Program-made: the position numbers and the translations under genes
Part shown: piece by piece, positions 1 through 6,097 of the stretch
How the letters are laid out: every line of letters starts with the position of its first letter
Position numbering within the stretch: the first letter of the stretch is position 1
The notes under the pieces: generated by a model
The model's database searches: none
Seen by the model: only the letters and a program-made list of their open reading frames with translations
Told to the model about the DNA's origin: nothing
Assembly (NCBI GenBank): GCA_028679325.1
Contig: JAJRBS010000163.1
Span: 1-6,452, forward strand
Direction: 5' to 3'
DNA: 6,452 bases
Source of the DNA: Methanoregulaceae archaeon
Lineage (GTDB): Archaea; Halobacteriota; Methanomicrobia; Methanomicrobiales; Methanospirillaceae

Positions 1-515
1 TGGTCACCCTCCGGCTGGATGGCCTCCTGGAGAAAGTTGAGGTGGATGCAGAGGGCATCGGCATCGATCATCTCCACCGCCGCTTCCGCCCACTCGAGAC
101 CATGGTCCCGGAGCTGGACGACCCCGATGTTCGCAGCCAGGAAGGCCCGGGGGGCCTCGTCCCGCACAACAGAGAAGGTATCGGCAAGGGAAGGATTTTC
201 GAGAGCGGCCCGCTGGGAACCGACCCCCATCCCGATCCCGGTCTGCTCCGCGGCCCGGGCCAGCACCCCGTTGACCTTCTTTGTATCCGGATGTCCACCG
301 GTCATCGCTGCGAGGAAGAGTGGGGCACGGAAAGAGTAGCCAAGGAACTCGGTGGCGGTCTCGATGAAGCCCAGGTCGCATTCCGGCAAAGCGTTGTGGA
401 CCAGCCGGATGTCCTCAAATCCTGTCCTCCCCCGTTCGATCTCCTCGTCAAGACAGATCCGGAGATGGTCAAGCTTCCGCGATGCGGTCAGGGCCTTCCT
501 CTCTTCCAGGTTCAT
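1..515 (-). CDS. fni: Type II isopentenyl-diphosphate delta-isomerase, N-terminal half (cut by window edge)
   Basis: This FMN-dependent cytosolic enzyme (IDI-2) interconverts isopentenyl and dimethylallyl diphosphate, providing the allylic starter for archaeal lipid chains. About 171 residues are visible before the left edge; the family is usually about 350 residues, so roughly half is present. Visible family motifs are RKLDHLRICL (residues 13-22), HNALPE (40-45), MTGGH (71-75), GMGVGSQRA (95-103), ANIGVVQL (128-135), and HLNFLQEAIQPEGD (158-171), which ends at the edge. The QPEGD segment carries the active-site Gln and the Mg-binding Glu described for the family. The ATG at 515 overlaps the stop of the upstream kinase gene as ATGA. 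A GGTGAGG ribosome site lies 5 nt before it. No frameshift is seen in the visible part. The flavin enzyme is unrelated to the Nudix-type isomerase IDI-1. Confidence 0.95.
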   Translation of the reverse strand, partial: MNLEERKALTASRKLDHLRICLDEEIERGRTGFEDIRLVHNALPECDLGFIETATEFLGYSFRAPLFLAAMTGGHPDTKKVNGVLARAAEQTGIGMGVGSQRAALENPSLADTFSVVRDEAPRAFLAANIGVVQLRDHGLEWAEAAVEMIDADALCIHLNFLQEAIQPEGD

Positions 516-1267
516 CCGGCCCTCACCACCGTCCCGCCGTGGGGTTCACCGTCGAGGAAGGCTCCGAGCCTGCTGACATGGAAGATCTCCGAGCGGACTC
601 CCTCGCGGGCCAGCCGGACCAGTTCCTGCACCTTTCCCTCCATCCCACCCGTGACATCGGTGGAGGAGGAGGAGTTAAAGCAGAGCCGGTCGGCAGATTC
701 AGGGGTAATCTCGGGAACCACCTGGCCGCATTCGAGCACTCCCGGGACATCGGTGGCAAGTCCGACCCGCGAAATACCGAGGACCCCGGCGAGGTACACG
801 ACCAGCTGATCGCCGGACACGATGGTCACTCCCCGCTCGCCATCCATCACCACATCCCCATGCAGCACCGGCACCAGGAAGCGGTTCATCATCTCGCGGA
901 GGTTCCGCCACTCCATGGACCGTATCCGGCCGGACTCTGCATAACAGGAAGCGAGGGGCGGGATCCCGACTGCGCTGATCCCCTGCTCCGTGAGAGCATC
1001 CACGAGCGCGGCGTTCAATCGCGATACCGCACGGTGAGTCACCATGACCCCTTCACGGTTTTTTCCCGTCAGGCCCTGCATCAGCCCATAACGGTGGGCC
1101 TCGGGATGGCCGCAGGAGCCGGCACCATGCACAATCAGGAGAGGAATGGCGCCGCGTAACCCTATCTCCCTGCTGACGGATTCGAGGGTATCATACCGGA
1201 TCTCCCCGCTTCCTCCTTTCCGGGTGAGCACGCTTCCCCCGAGCTTCAGCAGCACAGGTTCAGGCAT
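512..1267 (-). CDS. ipk: Isopentenyl phosphate kinase
   Basis: It phosphorylates isopentenyl phosphate to isopentenyl diphosphate with ATP, the last kinase step of the archaeal mevalonate route. The 251-residue product belongs to the amino-acid kinase fold. Visible motifs are LLKLGGSVLT (residues 6-15, with K8), the glycine-rich loop HGAGSCGHPEAHRYG (47-61), HGDVV (136-140), SGDQL (151-155), ATDVPGV (171-177) and TDVTGGMEGK (203-212). H54 falls where the family has its catalytic histidine, by my alignment. The family loop normally reads GGGSFGH, so Cys52 in place of Phe is unusual. Residues 199-202 are a serine run made by four tandem TCC codons. I chose the ATG at 1267 because GGAAGGAG lies 4 nt upstream and the protein then begins as the family does; an in-frame start at 1321 would add 18 unlike residues. 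It overlaps mevalonate kinase by 8 nt and the isomerase by 4 nt, which implies translational coupling. Confidence 0.95.
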   Translation of the reverse strand: MPEPVLLKLGGSVLTRKGGSGEIRYDTLESVSREIGLRGAIPLLIVHGAGSCGHPEAHRYGLMQGLTGKNREGVMVTHRAVSRLNAALVDALTEQGISAVGIPPLASCYAESGRIRSMEWRNLREMMNRFLVPVLHGDVVMDGERGVTIVSGDQLVVYLAGVLGISRVGLATDVPGVLECGQVVPEITPESADRLCFNSSSSTDVTGGMEGKVQELVRLAREGVRSEIFHVSRLGAFLDGEPHGGTVVRAG

Positions 1268-2135
1268 CCTTCTCCTTCCGTACCCCTTCCTGGTCAATGG
1301 TGGTGGAGAAGGCCCGTGCATCGCAGGCCTCTATCGCACTGACCACCCTGCTCTTGGCGTGCTTCGGGCAGATGGCTATCATGCACCCTCCCCCGCCGGC
1401 ACCGGTCAACTTGGCTCCGTAGGCACCGGCCGCCCGTGAGGCAAGCACCAGCCGCGAGAGTTGCGGGTGCCCGACACCGAGCACATCAAGAAGGGCATGA
1501 TTCATGTTCATCAGTTCACCAAGCCGGACCGGATCAGAGAGGGCCCGCATTGCCGAGAGGCTGACAGCCCCGATAGCCTCAAGCACCGGCTCGCAGATCT
1601 CGGGGCTCTTTGTCTTCAGCTCGGCCACCATCTCTACCATCCGGGCCGTGTTATGCTGGACCATAGAGTTCCCGATCACCAGCTGGAAGTTCTGCGGGGG
1701 GAGACGCCGCCGGGCCAGGCCGGTGATGAACACCAGCCCGCCGAAGGTGGCAACTGTCGTATCGGTGGGACTGGCCCGTCCTTTCTGCACCTTCTTCTCG
1801 ATTGCAAAGGCCATGTTGGCGATATCCTCTCTTTGTAACTTTTTTCCAAACTCATCGTTGATGGCCGCGAGCGTGGCAACGGTGACCGCTGCCGATGACC
1901 CGAGGCCCGAAGAACTCGGGAGCTGGGAGTTGACGTACACACTCCCCCGGACACCCATCTCGTCGAAGCAGTTGTCAATGTAGGGCGATTTCGCATGGTG
2001 GGCTGTCCGGCTCTTCCTGACCGTTACAAACACCCGCGGCCTGACAGCCATGGCAATTCCCGGCCGGCCGTACACCACGGCATGTTCGCCGAATAGGAAA
2101 ACCTTGCCGGGCGCACTCCACGTCGCCACCGTCAC
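1260..2135 (-). CDS. mvk: Mevalonate kinase
   Basis: This GHMP-superfamily kinase converts mevalonate to 5-phosphomevalonate in the cytoplasm, committing carbon to isoprenoid lipids. The 291-residue product has the archaeal length. Visible motifs are SAPGKVFLFGEHAVVYG (residues 7-23; K11, E17 and H18), the ATP-binding PSSSGLGSSAA (73-83), SPTDTTVATFGG (122-133) with D125 as probable catalytic base, and the GHMP C-terminal loop TGAGGGG (244-250). The start is GTG and overlaps the MEMO stop as GTGA. A second in-frame GTG at 2129 has GGTGA 7 nt upstream and could be the true start, giving a product 2 residues shorter. The next gene begins inside its last codons. It is followed by isopentenyl phosphate kinase and IPP isomerase, which places it in the isoprenoid block. 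Homoserine kinase and other GHMP members are less likely, given the GEHAVVYG motif and this context. Confidence 0.96.
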   Translation of the reverse strand: MTVATWSAPGKVFLFGEHAVVYGRPGIAMAVRPRVFVTVRKSRTAHHAKSPYIDNCFDEMGVRGSVYVNSQLPSSSGLGSSAAVTVATLAAINDEFGKKLQREDIANMAFAIEKKVQKGRASPTDTTVATFGGLVFITGLARRRLPPQNFQLVIGNSMVQHNTARMVEMVAELKTKSPEICEPVLEAIGAVSLSAMRALSDPVRLGELMNMNHALLDVLGVGHPQLSRLVLASRAAGAYGAKLTGAGGGGCMIAICPKHAKSRVVSAIEACDARAFSTTIDQEGVRKEKDA

Positions 2136-2920
2136 ATCACCGCGATGGCCCCATACCCGACCACCGTCGGATCACCTGTGACGTCGCCGCTTGTGGCGTA
2201 GGTGAGCAGCTCGCCCCGTGTTGCCCCCCGGGCCCTGCAGGCCAGGCAGACGGCAGCGATCGGCCCAACGCCGCAGGCGCTGACTCTTTTCTCTGCGACT
2301 CTCCGGTAGAACTCACTCACATTCAGATCTTTCAAGGCCTCAATGGCATAGCGATCGTTCGTCCGGGCTTCAGCTGCCGGTACGTAATGGGAGAAGTCGC
2401 TTGAGGCCACGAAGCGGACATCGTCCCGCCCGCTCTTCTTCACCGCTTCCACGAGCTTTTGGGCGAGGAGATCGGCGCTCCCGTAGTCCTGGTCCCCCAC
2501 CAGCACCGGCAGGATCCGTGCCCGCGGGAACCGGTACTTTATGAAGGGAACCTGCACCTCTAGGGAGTGTTCATCCCTGTGGGAGACTTCGTCGGCCTCG
2601 ATGTCCAGGAGCTCTGCCAGTTCAGGATCGTTGTCCACGATCCCAAGCGGGGTCTCCCAGGAGATCCGGGAAGTGCAGGTCCGGTTGCCGCGGTGGCTGG
2701 GACCAACGAGGAGAAAGGTTCCCTCGAACGAGTTCGGGACAGCCCCGTAAGCCCACCCGGCAACCTCGCCAGAGTAGGGATAGCCAGCGTGGGGGGCCAC
2801 GATACCGGCAGCATTGCCCCCCCGGTCCTTCCCGGAGAGGTACTTCTCCAGCAGCTGCTCGAGATGATGGGGATCCCTCGGATAGAACATGCCTGCCACG
2901 GCGCATGGTCGGATCTTCAT
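2132..2920 (-). CDS. amrB: MEMO family protein (AmmeMemoRadiSam system protein B)
   Basis: This 262-residue protein belongs to the MEMO family, whose fold resembles the LigB class III extradiol dioxygenases. The archaeal function is not established, so none is claimed. Visible motifs are AVAGMFYP (residues 7-14), APHAGYPYSG (42-51; H44), GPSHRG (73-78; H76), DEHSLEVQVPF (116-126; H118), SSDFSHY (173-179; H178), CGVGPI (216-221; C216) and TSGDVTGD (243-250). H44, H76, H178 and C216 match the three His and one Cys of the human MEMO1 pocket. The open frame continues upstream into S2 without a stop, but the ATG at 2920 has GAGGGAG 4 nt before it and starts the conserved MKIRPCAVAGMFYP N-terminus. 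It lies 26 nt after S2 and overlaps mevalonate kinase by 4 nt. Its usual partners, an AMMECR1 protein and a radical SAM protein, are not in the window. Confidence 0.93.
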   Translation of the reverse strand: MKIRPCAVAGMFYPRDPHHLEQLLEKYLSGKDRGGNAAGIVAPHAGYPYSGEVAGWAYGAVPNSFEGTFLLVGPSHRGNRTCTSRISWETPLGIVDNDPELAELLDIEADEVSHRDEHSLEVQVPFIKYRFPRARILPVLVGDQDYGSADLLAQKLVEAVKKSGRDDVRFVASSDFSHYVPAAEARTNDRYAIEALKDLNVSEFYRRVAEKRVSACGVGPIAAVCLACRARGATRGELLTYATSGDVTGDPTVVGYGAIAVM

Positions 2921-2946
2921 CGATCTCCCTCTCTTCTCTTTCGTCT
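2921..2946 (-). promoter_or_regulatory. Purine-rich leader and ribosome-binding site of the MEMO gene
   Basis: The 26-nt gap between S2 and MEMO reads on the minus strand as an almost unbroken A/G tract. It ends in GAGGGAG (2931-2925), 4 nt before the ATG at 2920. This strong Shine-Dalgarno match fixes the MEMO start against the long upstream open frame. No TATA-like element is visible here, so I read it as a translation signal within a continuous transcript rather than a promoter. Confidence 0.7.
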
Positions 2947-3555
2947 TTAAAGTTCGGTCTCGAAGTCTTCGACGGTGAGTGAAGTGCTGATGCCGCGGAG
3001 GTGGAGCATCTCCTTTGTCAGGAGATAGTAGACCATAGAGAGTGCCTTTCGCCCCTTGTTGTTGGTGGGGATCACCAGGTCGATGAAGCTCGTCATGTTG
3101 TTTGTATCGCAGAGGGCCACAACGGGTATCCCGCACTGCACAGCCTCGCGGATGGCCTGTGAGTCGCCGATGGGATCGGTCACCACCACCACTCCCGGCT
3201 CCATGTAGCCGTTGAGGTTCTGGTTGGTCAGCATCCCGGGGATGAAACGCCCTGTGGCAGCAACTCCACCGATAGTCTCGGCAAACTTCCGGGCAGGGTA
3301 CTGCCCGTACTGGCGTGAGGTCACAACCAGAATCTTCATCGGATCGTACTGGCTTAAGAACTTCGCCGCGGTCTTGATTCTGTCGTCTGTCTCTCTGATG
3401 TCAAGGATGTACAGCCCGTCGCCACGAACCCGGTAGATAAACCGTTTCATGTCCTTGCTCTTCTGCTGGGTCCCGATGTGTACCCCGGCGGCAAGATACT
3501 CCTCAACCGGGACGAGTGGCTCGTTTAACTGGATTTCCATCTCGGTCTCTGTCAT
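2947..3555 (-). CDS. rps2: Small-subunit ribosomal protein S2 (uS2), archaeal type
   Basis: This is a structural protein of the 30S subunit, on the solvent side between head and body. The 202-residue product has the archaeal/eukaryotic-type length, shorter than bacterial S2. Visible motifs are AAGVHIGTQQKSKDMKRFIY (residues 22-41), RGDGLYILDIRETDDRI (44-60), GRFIPGMLTNQ (102-112), VVTDPIGDSQAIREA (124-138) and GIPVVALCDTNN (142-153), then IDLVIPTNNKGRKAL (158-172). The ATG at 3555 overlaps the enolase stop as ATGA, with AGAGG about 9 nt upstream. A second in-frame ATG five codons later is possible, but the overlap and the spacing favour the first. The acidic C-terminal tail (EDFETEL) is normal for archaeal S2. 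The stop is TAA. Confidence 0.97.
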   Translation of the reverse strand: MTETEMEIQLNEPLVPVEEYLAAGVHIGTQQKSKDMKRFIYRVRGDGLYILDIRETDDRIKTAAKFLSQYDPMKILVVTSRQYGQYPARKFAETIGGVAATGRFIPGMLTNQNLNGYMEPGVVVVTDPIGDSQAIREAVQCGIPVVALCDTNNMTSFIDLVIPTNNKGRKALSMVYYLLTKEMLHLRGISTSLTVEDFETEL

Positions 3556-4748
3556 GCTATCTGTTCCTCTATTCTGATGAGTTCGTTTAGTTTAGCTGTC
3601 CTTTCGCCGCCGACGATGCCGGTCTTGATATAGACGCACCGGAAGGCCGTGGCCAGGTGGGCAATGGTCATGTCCGTGGTCTCCCCGGACCGGTGGCTCA
3701 TCACCGTGTCTATACCGTTCGTATGGGCAAGGTCGATGGCCTCGAAGGTGTCGGTGAGGGTCCCGATCTGGTTCGGCTTGATCAGCACGCAGTTCGCTGA
3801 CCCCTGGGCGATCCCCTCGACGATTCGCGAGGTGCTGGTGACGAAGAGATCATCGCCGCAGATCAGGCAGCGGTCACCCACCTGCGAGGTGAGTTCCGCA
3901 AACCCCGGGAAGTCTTCCTCGTGGAGAGGGTCTTCGACGTAGATTAAGTCGAAGCTGTCCACGAGCTCGCAGATATACGCGATCTGTTCCTCGGTGGTCC
4001 GGGTCTTGTCCCGGTACCGGTAGATACCCCCCTCTTCCTGCCAGAACTGGCTTGCGGCCACATCGAGACCGATCCTGATGGACAGGTCCATCTCGTCCGA
4101 GACCGATCCTGCGGCCTCGTTGACCAGCTCGAAAGCAAGCGCGTCTGGGATCGCCGGGGCCCAGGCCCCTTCGTCGCCTTTCCCGGAAAGCTTCCCGTGC
4201 TTTTTCAGGAGTTCCCTGACCGCCCTGTGCACGGCGGCGTTGGCAAAAATCGCCTCCTTCGGGCCCGATGCCCCCTCCGCCACCACCAGGAACTCCTGGA
4301 TCTCGGTGGCGTTCTCGGCATGGGCTCCGCCCCCGATAACGTTACCGAGCGGCAATGGCAGGAAGGGGGTGAAAGCCCCGCCGAGGTACTGGAAGAGCTC
4401 CAGCCCGAGCGAGGAGGCCGCGGCCTTGGCGCAGGCCAGGGAGATGGCGACCGCGACATTGGCGCCGATGCCCGAGAAGTCGTTCGTGCCGTCAATCTCC
4501 CGGAGAATACTATCTATCCTGATCTGGTCCCGGGAGTCCTCGCCAATGAGAGAGGGAAGGAGGTTCTTCTCCGCCTCTTCGATGGCCTGTGCCGGCTCTC
4601 TGACCTTTGCCTCGTAGAGGCCGGTGCTGGCCCCGCTGGGAGCCGCCGCCCTGCCGAACCCTTCCTCCGTGTAGACGTCAGCCTCCACAGTGGGATTTCC
4701 CCGGCTGTCAAGGATGGTCCGGAGCTGCATCTCGCAGATAATGGTCAT
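3552..4748 (-). CDS. eno: Enolase (phosphopyruvate hydratase), archaeal type
   Basis: It interconverts 2-phosphoglycerate and phosphoenolpyruvate in the cytoplasm, in glycolysis or, in methanogens, mainly gluconeogenesis. The product has 398 residues, slightly short compared with bacterial enolase (about 430). The active site is complete by comparison with yeast and E. coli enzymes: S38 in the mobile loop PSGASTG (37-43), H143 in GGGAHAEN, E152 in IQEF, E193 in GDEGAWAP, metal ligands D229 (GLDVAASQF), E272 (VEDP) and D299 (GDDLF), K324 (LIKPNQIGT), H352 in SHRSGET (351-357), and K386 in GERTAKLNELIRIEE (381-395). The ATG at 4748 follows the RpoK stop by 6 nt, and AGGA overlapping that stop supplies the ribosome site. 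The gene overlaps S2 by 4 nt. Enolase between RNA polymerase and ribosomal genes is a known archaeal arrangement. Confidence 0.98.
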   Translation of the reverse strand: MTIICEMQLRTILDSRGNPTVEADVYTEEGFGRAAAPSGASTGLYEAKVREPAQAIEEAEKNLLPSLIGEDSRDQIRIDSILREIDGTNDFSGIGANVAVAISLACAKAAASSLGLELFQYLGGAFTPFLPLPLGNVIGGGAHAENATEIQEFLVVAEGASGPKEAIFANAAVHRAVRELLKKHGKLSGKGDEGAWAPAIPDALAFELVNEAAGSVSDEMDLSIRIGLDVAASQFWQEEGGIYRYRDKTRTTEEQIAYICELVDSFDLIYVEDPLHEEDFPGFAELTSQVGDRCLICGDDLFVTSTSRIVEGIAQGSANCVLIKPNQIGTLTDTFEAIDLAHTNGIDTVMSHRSGETTDMTIAHLATAFRCVYIKTGIVGGERTAKLNELIRIEEQIA

Positions 4749-4754
4749 ATGATC

Positions 4755-4925
4755 CTACTTCCTCTTCACGGTGATGGGAATGACGTCGTGCTGGAATTCC
4801 TCGATCGCTATCTCCAGCGGATCGATCTTTGCCGTCCTGATGAGCAGTGGAGCACCCATCGATATCTGCAGAGCCCGGGCCCCGATGATCCGTGCTCTCT
4901 CATAGCGGGTGTATACCTCTTTCAT
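4755..4925 (-). CDS. rpoK: DNA-directed RNA polymerase subunit K (Rpo6)
   Basis: This small assembly subunit of archaeal RNA polymerase is the homologue of bacterial omega and eukaryotic Rpb6, and binds the largest subunit. My translation gives 56 residues starting MKEVYTRYERARIIGARALQ and ending in IPITVKRK before a TAG stop. The core features are TRYERARIIGARALQISMGAP (residues 6-26), then DPLEIAIEEF (35-44) and the terminal VIPITVKR (48-55), which match the family nearly throughout. The usual archaeal length is about 55-60 residues, so it is complete. The ATG at 4925 has GAGG 4 nt upstream. It lies 33 nt after the tRNA and 6 nt before enolase. It is short enough to be missed by automatic gene finding. 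Confidence 0.96.
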   Translation of the reverse strand: MKEVYTRYERARIIGARALQISMGAPLLIRTAKIDPLEIAIEEFQHDVIPITVKRK

Positions 4926-4958
4926 ATCGCCTCAAACTGTTGCCGTGTATGATGGAAA
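4926..4958 (-). other. tRNA-rpoK spacer; probable 5' leader of the rpoK message
   Basis: These 33 nt separate the tRNA discriminator base from the RpoK start. They hold the GAGG ribosome site (4933-4930) and no clear archaeal TATA box or BRE. If the tRNA is cut out of a joint transcript, its 3' processing would create the 5' end of the rpoK-enolase-S2 message here. That is inference from position only. Confidence 0.5.
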
Positions 4959-5033
4959 TGGGGTCGCTGAGATTCGAACTCAGGTCAGAGCGTCCCGAAC
5001 GCCCTAGGATAGACCAGGCTACCCTACGACCCC
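4959..5033 (-). tRNA. tRNA-Pro (anticodon CGG)
   Basis: The minus strand folds into a complete cloverleaf. The acceptor GGGGTCG (5033-5027) pairs with CGACCCC (4966-4960). The D arm contains GCCTGGT, with a U-U mismatch at 13/22. The anticodon stem GGGCG pairs with CGCTC (one G-U) around the loop TTCGGGA (4999-4993). The T stem CTGAG/CTCAG surrounds TTCGAAT. The anticodon CGG at 4997-4995 reads CCG, and G37 fits proline tRNAs. The discriminator is A at 4959. CCA is not encoded, so it must be added after transcription. No intron is seen. Its first base directly follows the RpoN TGA codon. I see no dedicated promoter in the rpoN 3' end, so excision from a joint transcript by RNase P and a 3' endonuclease is likely. 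Confidence 0.97.
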
Positions 5034-5222
5034 TCACTGATACGGATTCAGATCGTCAATGATCTCCTTGTGTGTCAGCATCATCCGGCGGCAACAGTAG
5101 CGTTCCATGCCGAGGTCGTCGAGGATCCTCTTCGGATCCTCGCCCGCCTCCCGGCGCTTCTTGAACGCCTCGTATGCCGTCGAGATCACCTTCCCACAGG
5201 TGAAGCACCGCACTGGTATCAT
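5034..5222 (-). CDS. rpoN: DNA-directed RNA polymerase subunit N (Rpo10)
   Basis: This small zinc-binding subunit of archaeal RNA polymerase is the homologue of eukaryotic Rpb10 and helps anchor the D/L assembly platform. The 62-residue product has the zinc ligands C6 and C9 (MIPVRCFTCGKVIS, residues 1-14) and C43-C44 (RYCCRRMMLTH, 41-51). This is the exact Rpb10 pattern, so the product is complete. The start is the ATG at 5222, which gives the invariant MIPVRCFTCG N-terminus; a TTG at 5240 would only add six unlike residues. GGGAG lies 11 nt upstream, a little far. Residues around EDPKRILDDL (29-37 region) are encoded by a perfect inverted repeat. The stop TGA touches the tRNA. It is not related to bacterial sigma-54, which shares the symbol. 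Confidence 0.97.
   Translation of the reverse strand: MIPVRCFTCGKVISTAYEAFKKRREAGEDPKRILDDLGMERYCCRRMMLTHKEIIDDLNPYQ
5120..5142. repeat. Perfect 9-bp inverted repeat within rpoN
   Basis: CGAGGATCC at 5120-5128 and GGATCCTCG at 5134-5142 are perfect inverted copies separated by 5 nt. In the rpoN message they would form a 9-bp hairpin with the loop GAAGA. The bases also encode conserved RpoN residues around DPKRIL, so coding constraint may be the whole explanation. No T-run follows on the minus strand, which argues against a terminator. Confidence 0.6.
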
Positions 5223-5254
5223 ACCGCTTCGATCTCCCAATTCATTTCAGCAGC

Positions 5255-5656
5255 TCAACGATAAGACTTTTGGAATTTCTTCCGTGCCCCGCGTCCGTGG
5301 GGTTTCTTCGATTCCTTCTGCCGTGAGTCGTTGACCAGAAGGGTTCGGTCATACGTGAGGAAGAGCTCCTTGATCTGGGGGTCGTTATGCCACCGGATGA
5401 TACCTCTGGCCAGTGCTGTCCGCACCGCCTCGGCCTGCCCCATGATACCCCCGCCCTGGACATCGATGGCCACATCGAGCCCTTCTACAGCTTTCGGGTA
5501 GAGGAGGATCGGCTCCGAGATCTTCATCCTGGCCATCTCGTTCGGGTAGATCTCGAGAGGTACGGAGTTCACCCGGACCACGCCCTTCCCGGGGCGGATA
5601 GTGGCCCGGGCGATGGCCGTCTTTCGCTTCCCGCTGGTGTTGATAATCTTTGCCAT
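5255..5656 (-). CDS. rps9: Small-subunit ribosomal protein S9 (uS9)
   Basis: This 30S head protein has a C-terminal tail that reaches the P-site tRNA. The 133-residue product has the usual archaeal form: NTSGKRKTAIARATIRPGKG (residues 6-25), the QGGGIMGQAEAVRTALARG core (67-85), LTYDRTLLVNDSRQKESKK (100-118), and the basic end GRGARKKFQKSYR (121-133), whose terminal Lys-Ser-Tyr-Arg is characteristic. I place the start at the ATG at 5656 rather than 5662, because GAGGGAG (5670-5664) is 7 nt from the former but only 1 nt from the latter, and archaeal S9 usually begins MAK. The 5662 start would add Met-Ser. It lies 13 nt after L13 and 32 nt before RpoN. Confidence 0.97.
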   Translation of the reverse strand: MAKIINTSGKRKTAIARATIRPGKGVVRVNSVPLEIYPNEMARMKISEPILLYPKAVEGLDVAIDVQGGGIMGQAEAVRTALARGIIRWHNDPQIKELFLTYDRTLLVNDSRQKESKKPHGRGARKKFQKSYR

Positions 5657-5663
5657 GCTCATT

Positions 5664-5670
5664 CTCCCTC
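5664..5670 (-). promoter_or_regulatory. Ribosome-binding site deciding the S9 start
   Basis: The minus strand reads GAGGGAG, which overlaps the last base of the L13 TAG stop. Spacing is 7 nt to the ATG at 5656 and 1 nt to the ATG at 5662, so the downstream start is favoured. Confidence 0.75.
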
Positions 5671-6092
5671 TAGTACTTGGCTCCCAGGAAGGTGCTCACG
5701 GCACCGACGGTCACCATCTTCGGCGTGTTCAGGCGGTTTATATGGGCTTCTTCCGGCTGCTCGCGTTCCGTTCCGGAAAAACCGGCAGGCACTCCCACGT
5801 AGACCTTCACGCGTTTCAGGGCATCCCTGCCGCCAGGTCTCTTGTAGGGGAGCATCCCCCGGATAGTCCTCTTCACGATATGGTCCGGTCTCCGGGGGAA
5901 GAACGGCCCTCCCTCCCGGGAACCCCGCGACCTCTTCTCCCTGTAATGGGCAAGGACCCGGGCCCTGCTGCCGGAAATGACTGTCTTCTCGGCGTTGACT
6001 ATCGCGATCTCCTCGCCAGAGAGCGCCCTTTTTGCCACAAGGCTTGCCATCCTGCCGAGGAGCAGCCCGTCTGCGTCAATAACTGTTACCAT
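5670..6092 (-). CDS. rpl13: Large-subunit ribosomal protein L13 (uL13)
   Basis: This is a structural protein of the 50S subunit that binds 23S rRNA early in assembly. The 140-residue product matches archaeal L13. It shows VIDADGLLLGRMASLVAKR (residues 4-22), the GEEIAIVNAEKTVISG region (26-41), the basic PDHIVKRTIRGMLPYKRPGGRDAL segment, KVYVGVP, and the archaeal C-terminus ending in FLGAKY. The start is the ATG at 6092. GAGGTGA overlaps the L18e stop and sits just upstream, and the protein then begins MVTVIDADG as in the family; the longer frame from 6164 lies inside L18e and is spurious. The stop is TAG. The gap to L18e is 5 nt. Confidence 0.97.
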   Translation of the reverse strand: MVTVIDADGLLLGRMASLVAKRALSGEEIAIVNAEKTVISGSRARVLAHYREKRSRGSREGGPFFPRRPDHIVKRTIRGMLPYKRPGGRDALKRVKVYVGVPAGFSGTEREQPEEAHINRLNTPKMVTVGAVSTFLGAKY

Positions 6093-6097
6093 ATCTG

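Noticed and set aside
42..1159. Long plus-strand open frames (255 and 225 codons) at 42-809 and 482-1159
   Set aside because: They lie antisense to the isomerase and isopentenyl phosphate kinase genes, both of which have full family motifs. Their translations are low-complexity, rich in Pro/Arg/Ser/His, and match no family I recognise. Long antisense frames are expected in GC-rich DNA.
1900..1921. CCCGAG...CTCGGG inverted repeat inside mevalonate kinase
   Set aside because: Only 6 bp are paired, across a 10-nt loop, in GC-rich coding sequence. This is expected by chance and has no terminator-like T-run.
2921..2946. Possible internal promoter between S2 and MEMO
   Set aside because: The gap is purine-rich and is accounted for by the ribosome-binding site. 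I see no TATA box or BRE at a plausible distance.
2921..3136. Upstream extension of the MEMO frame by 72 codons into the S2 gene
   Set aside because: The extension is out of frame with S2, has no family resemblance, and a strong ribosome site directly precedes the conserved MEMO start at 2920.
4197..4952. 251-codon plus-strand open frame antisense to enolase and RpoK
   Set aside because: The opposite strand has two complete conserved genes, and the translation shows no domain or ribosome-site support.
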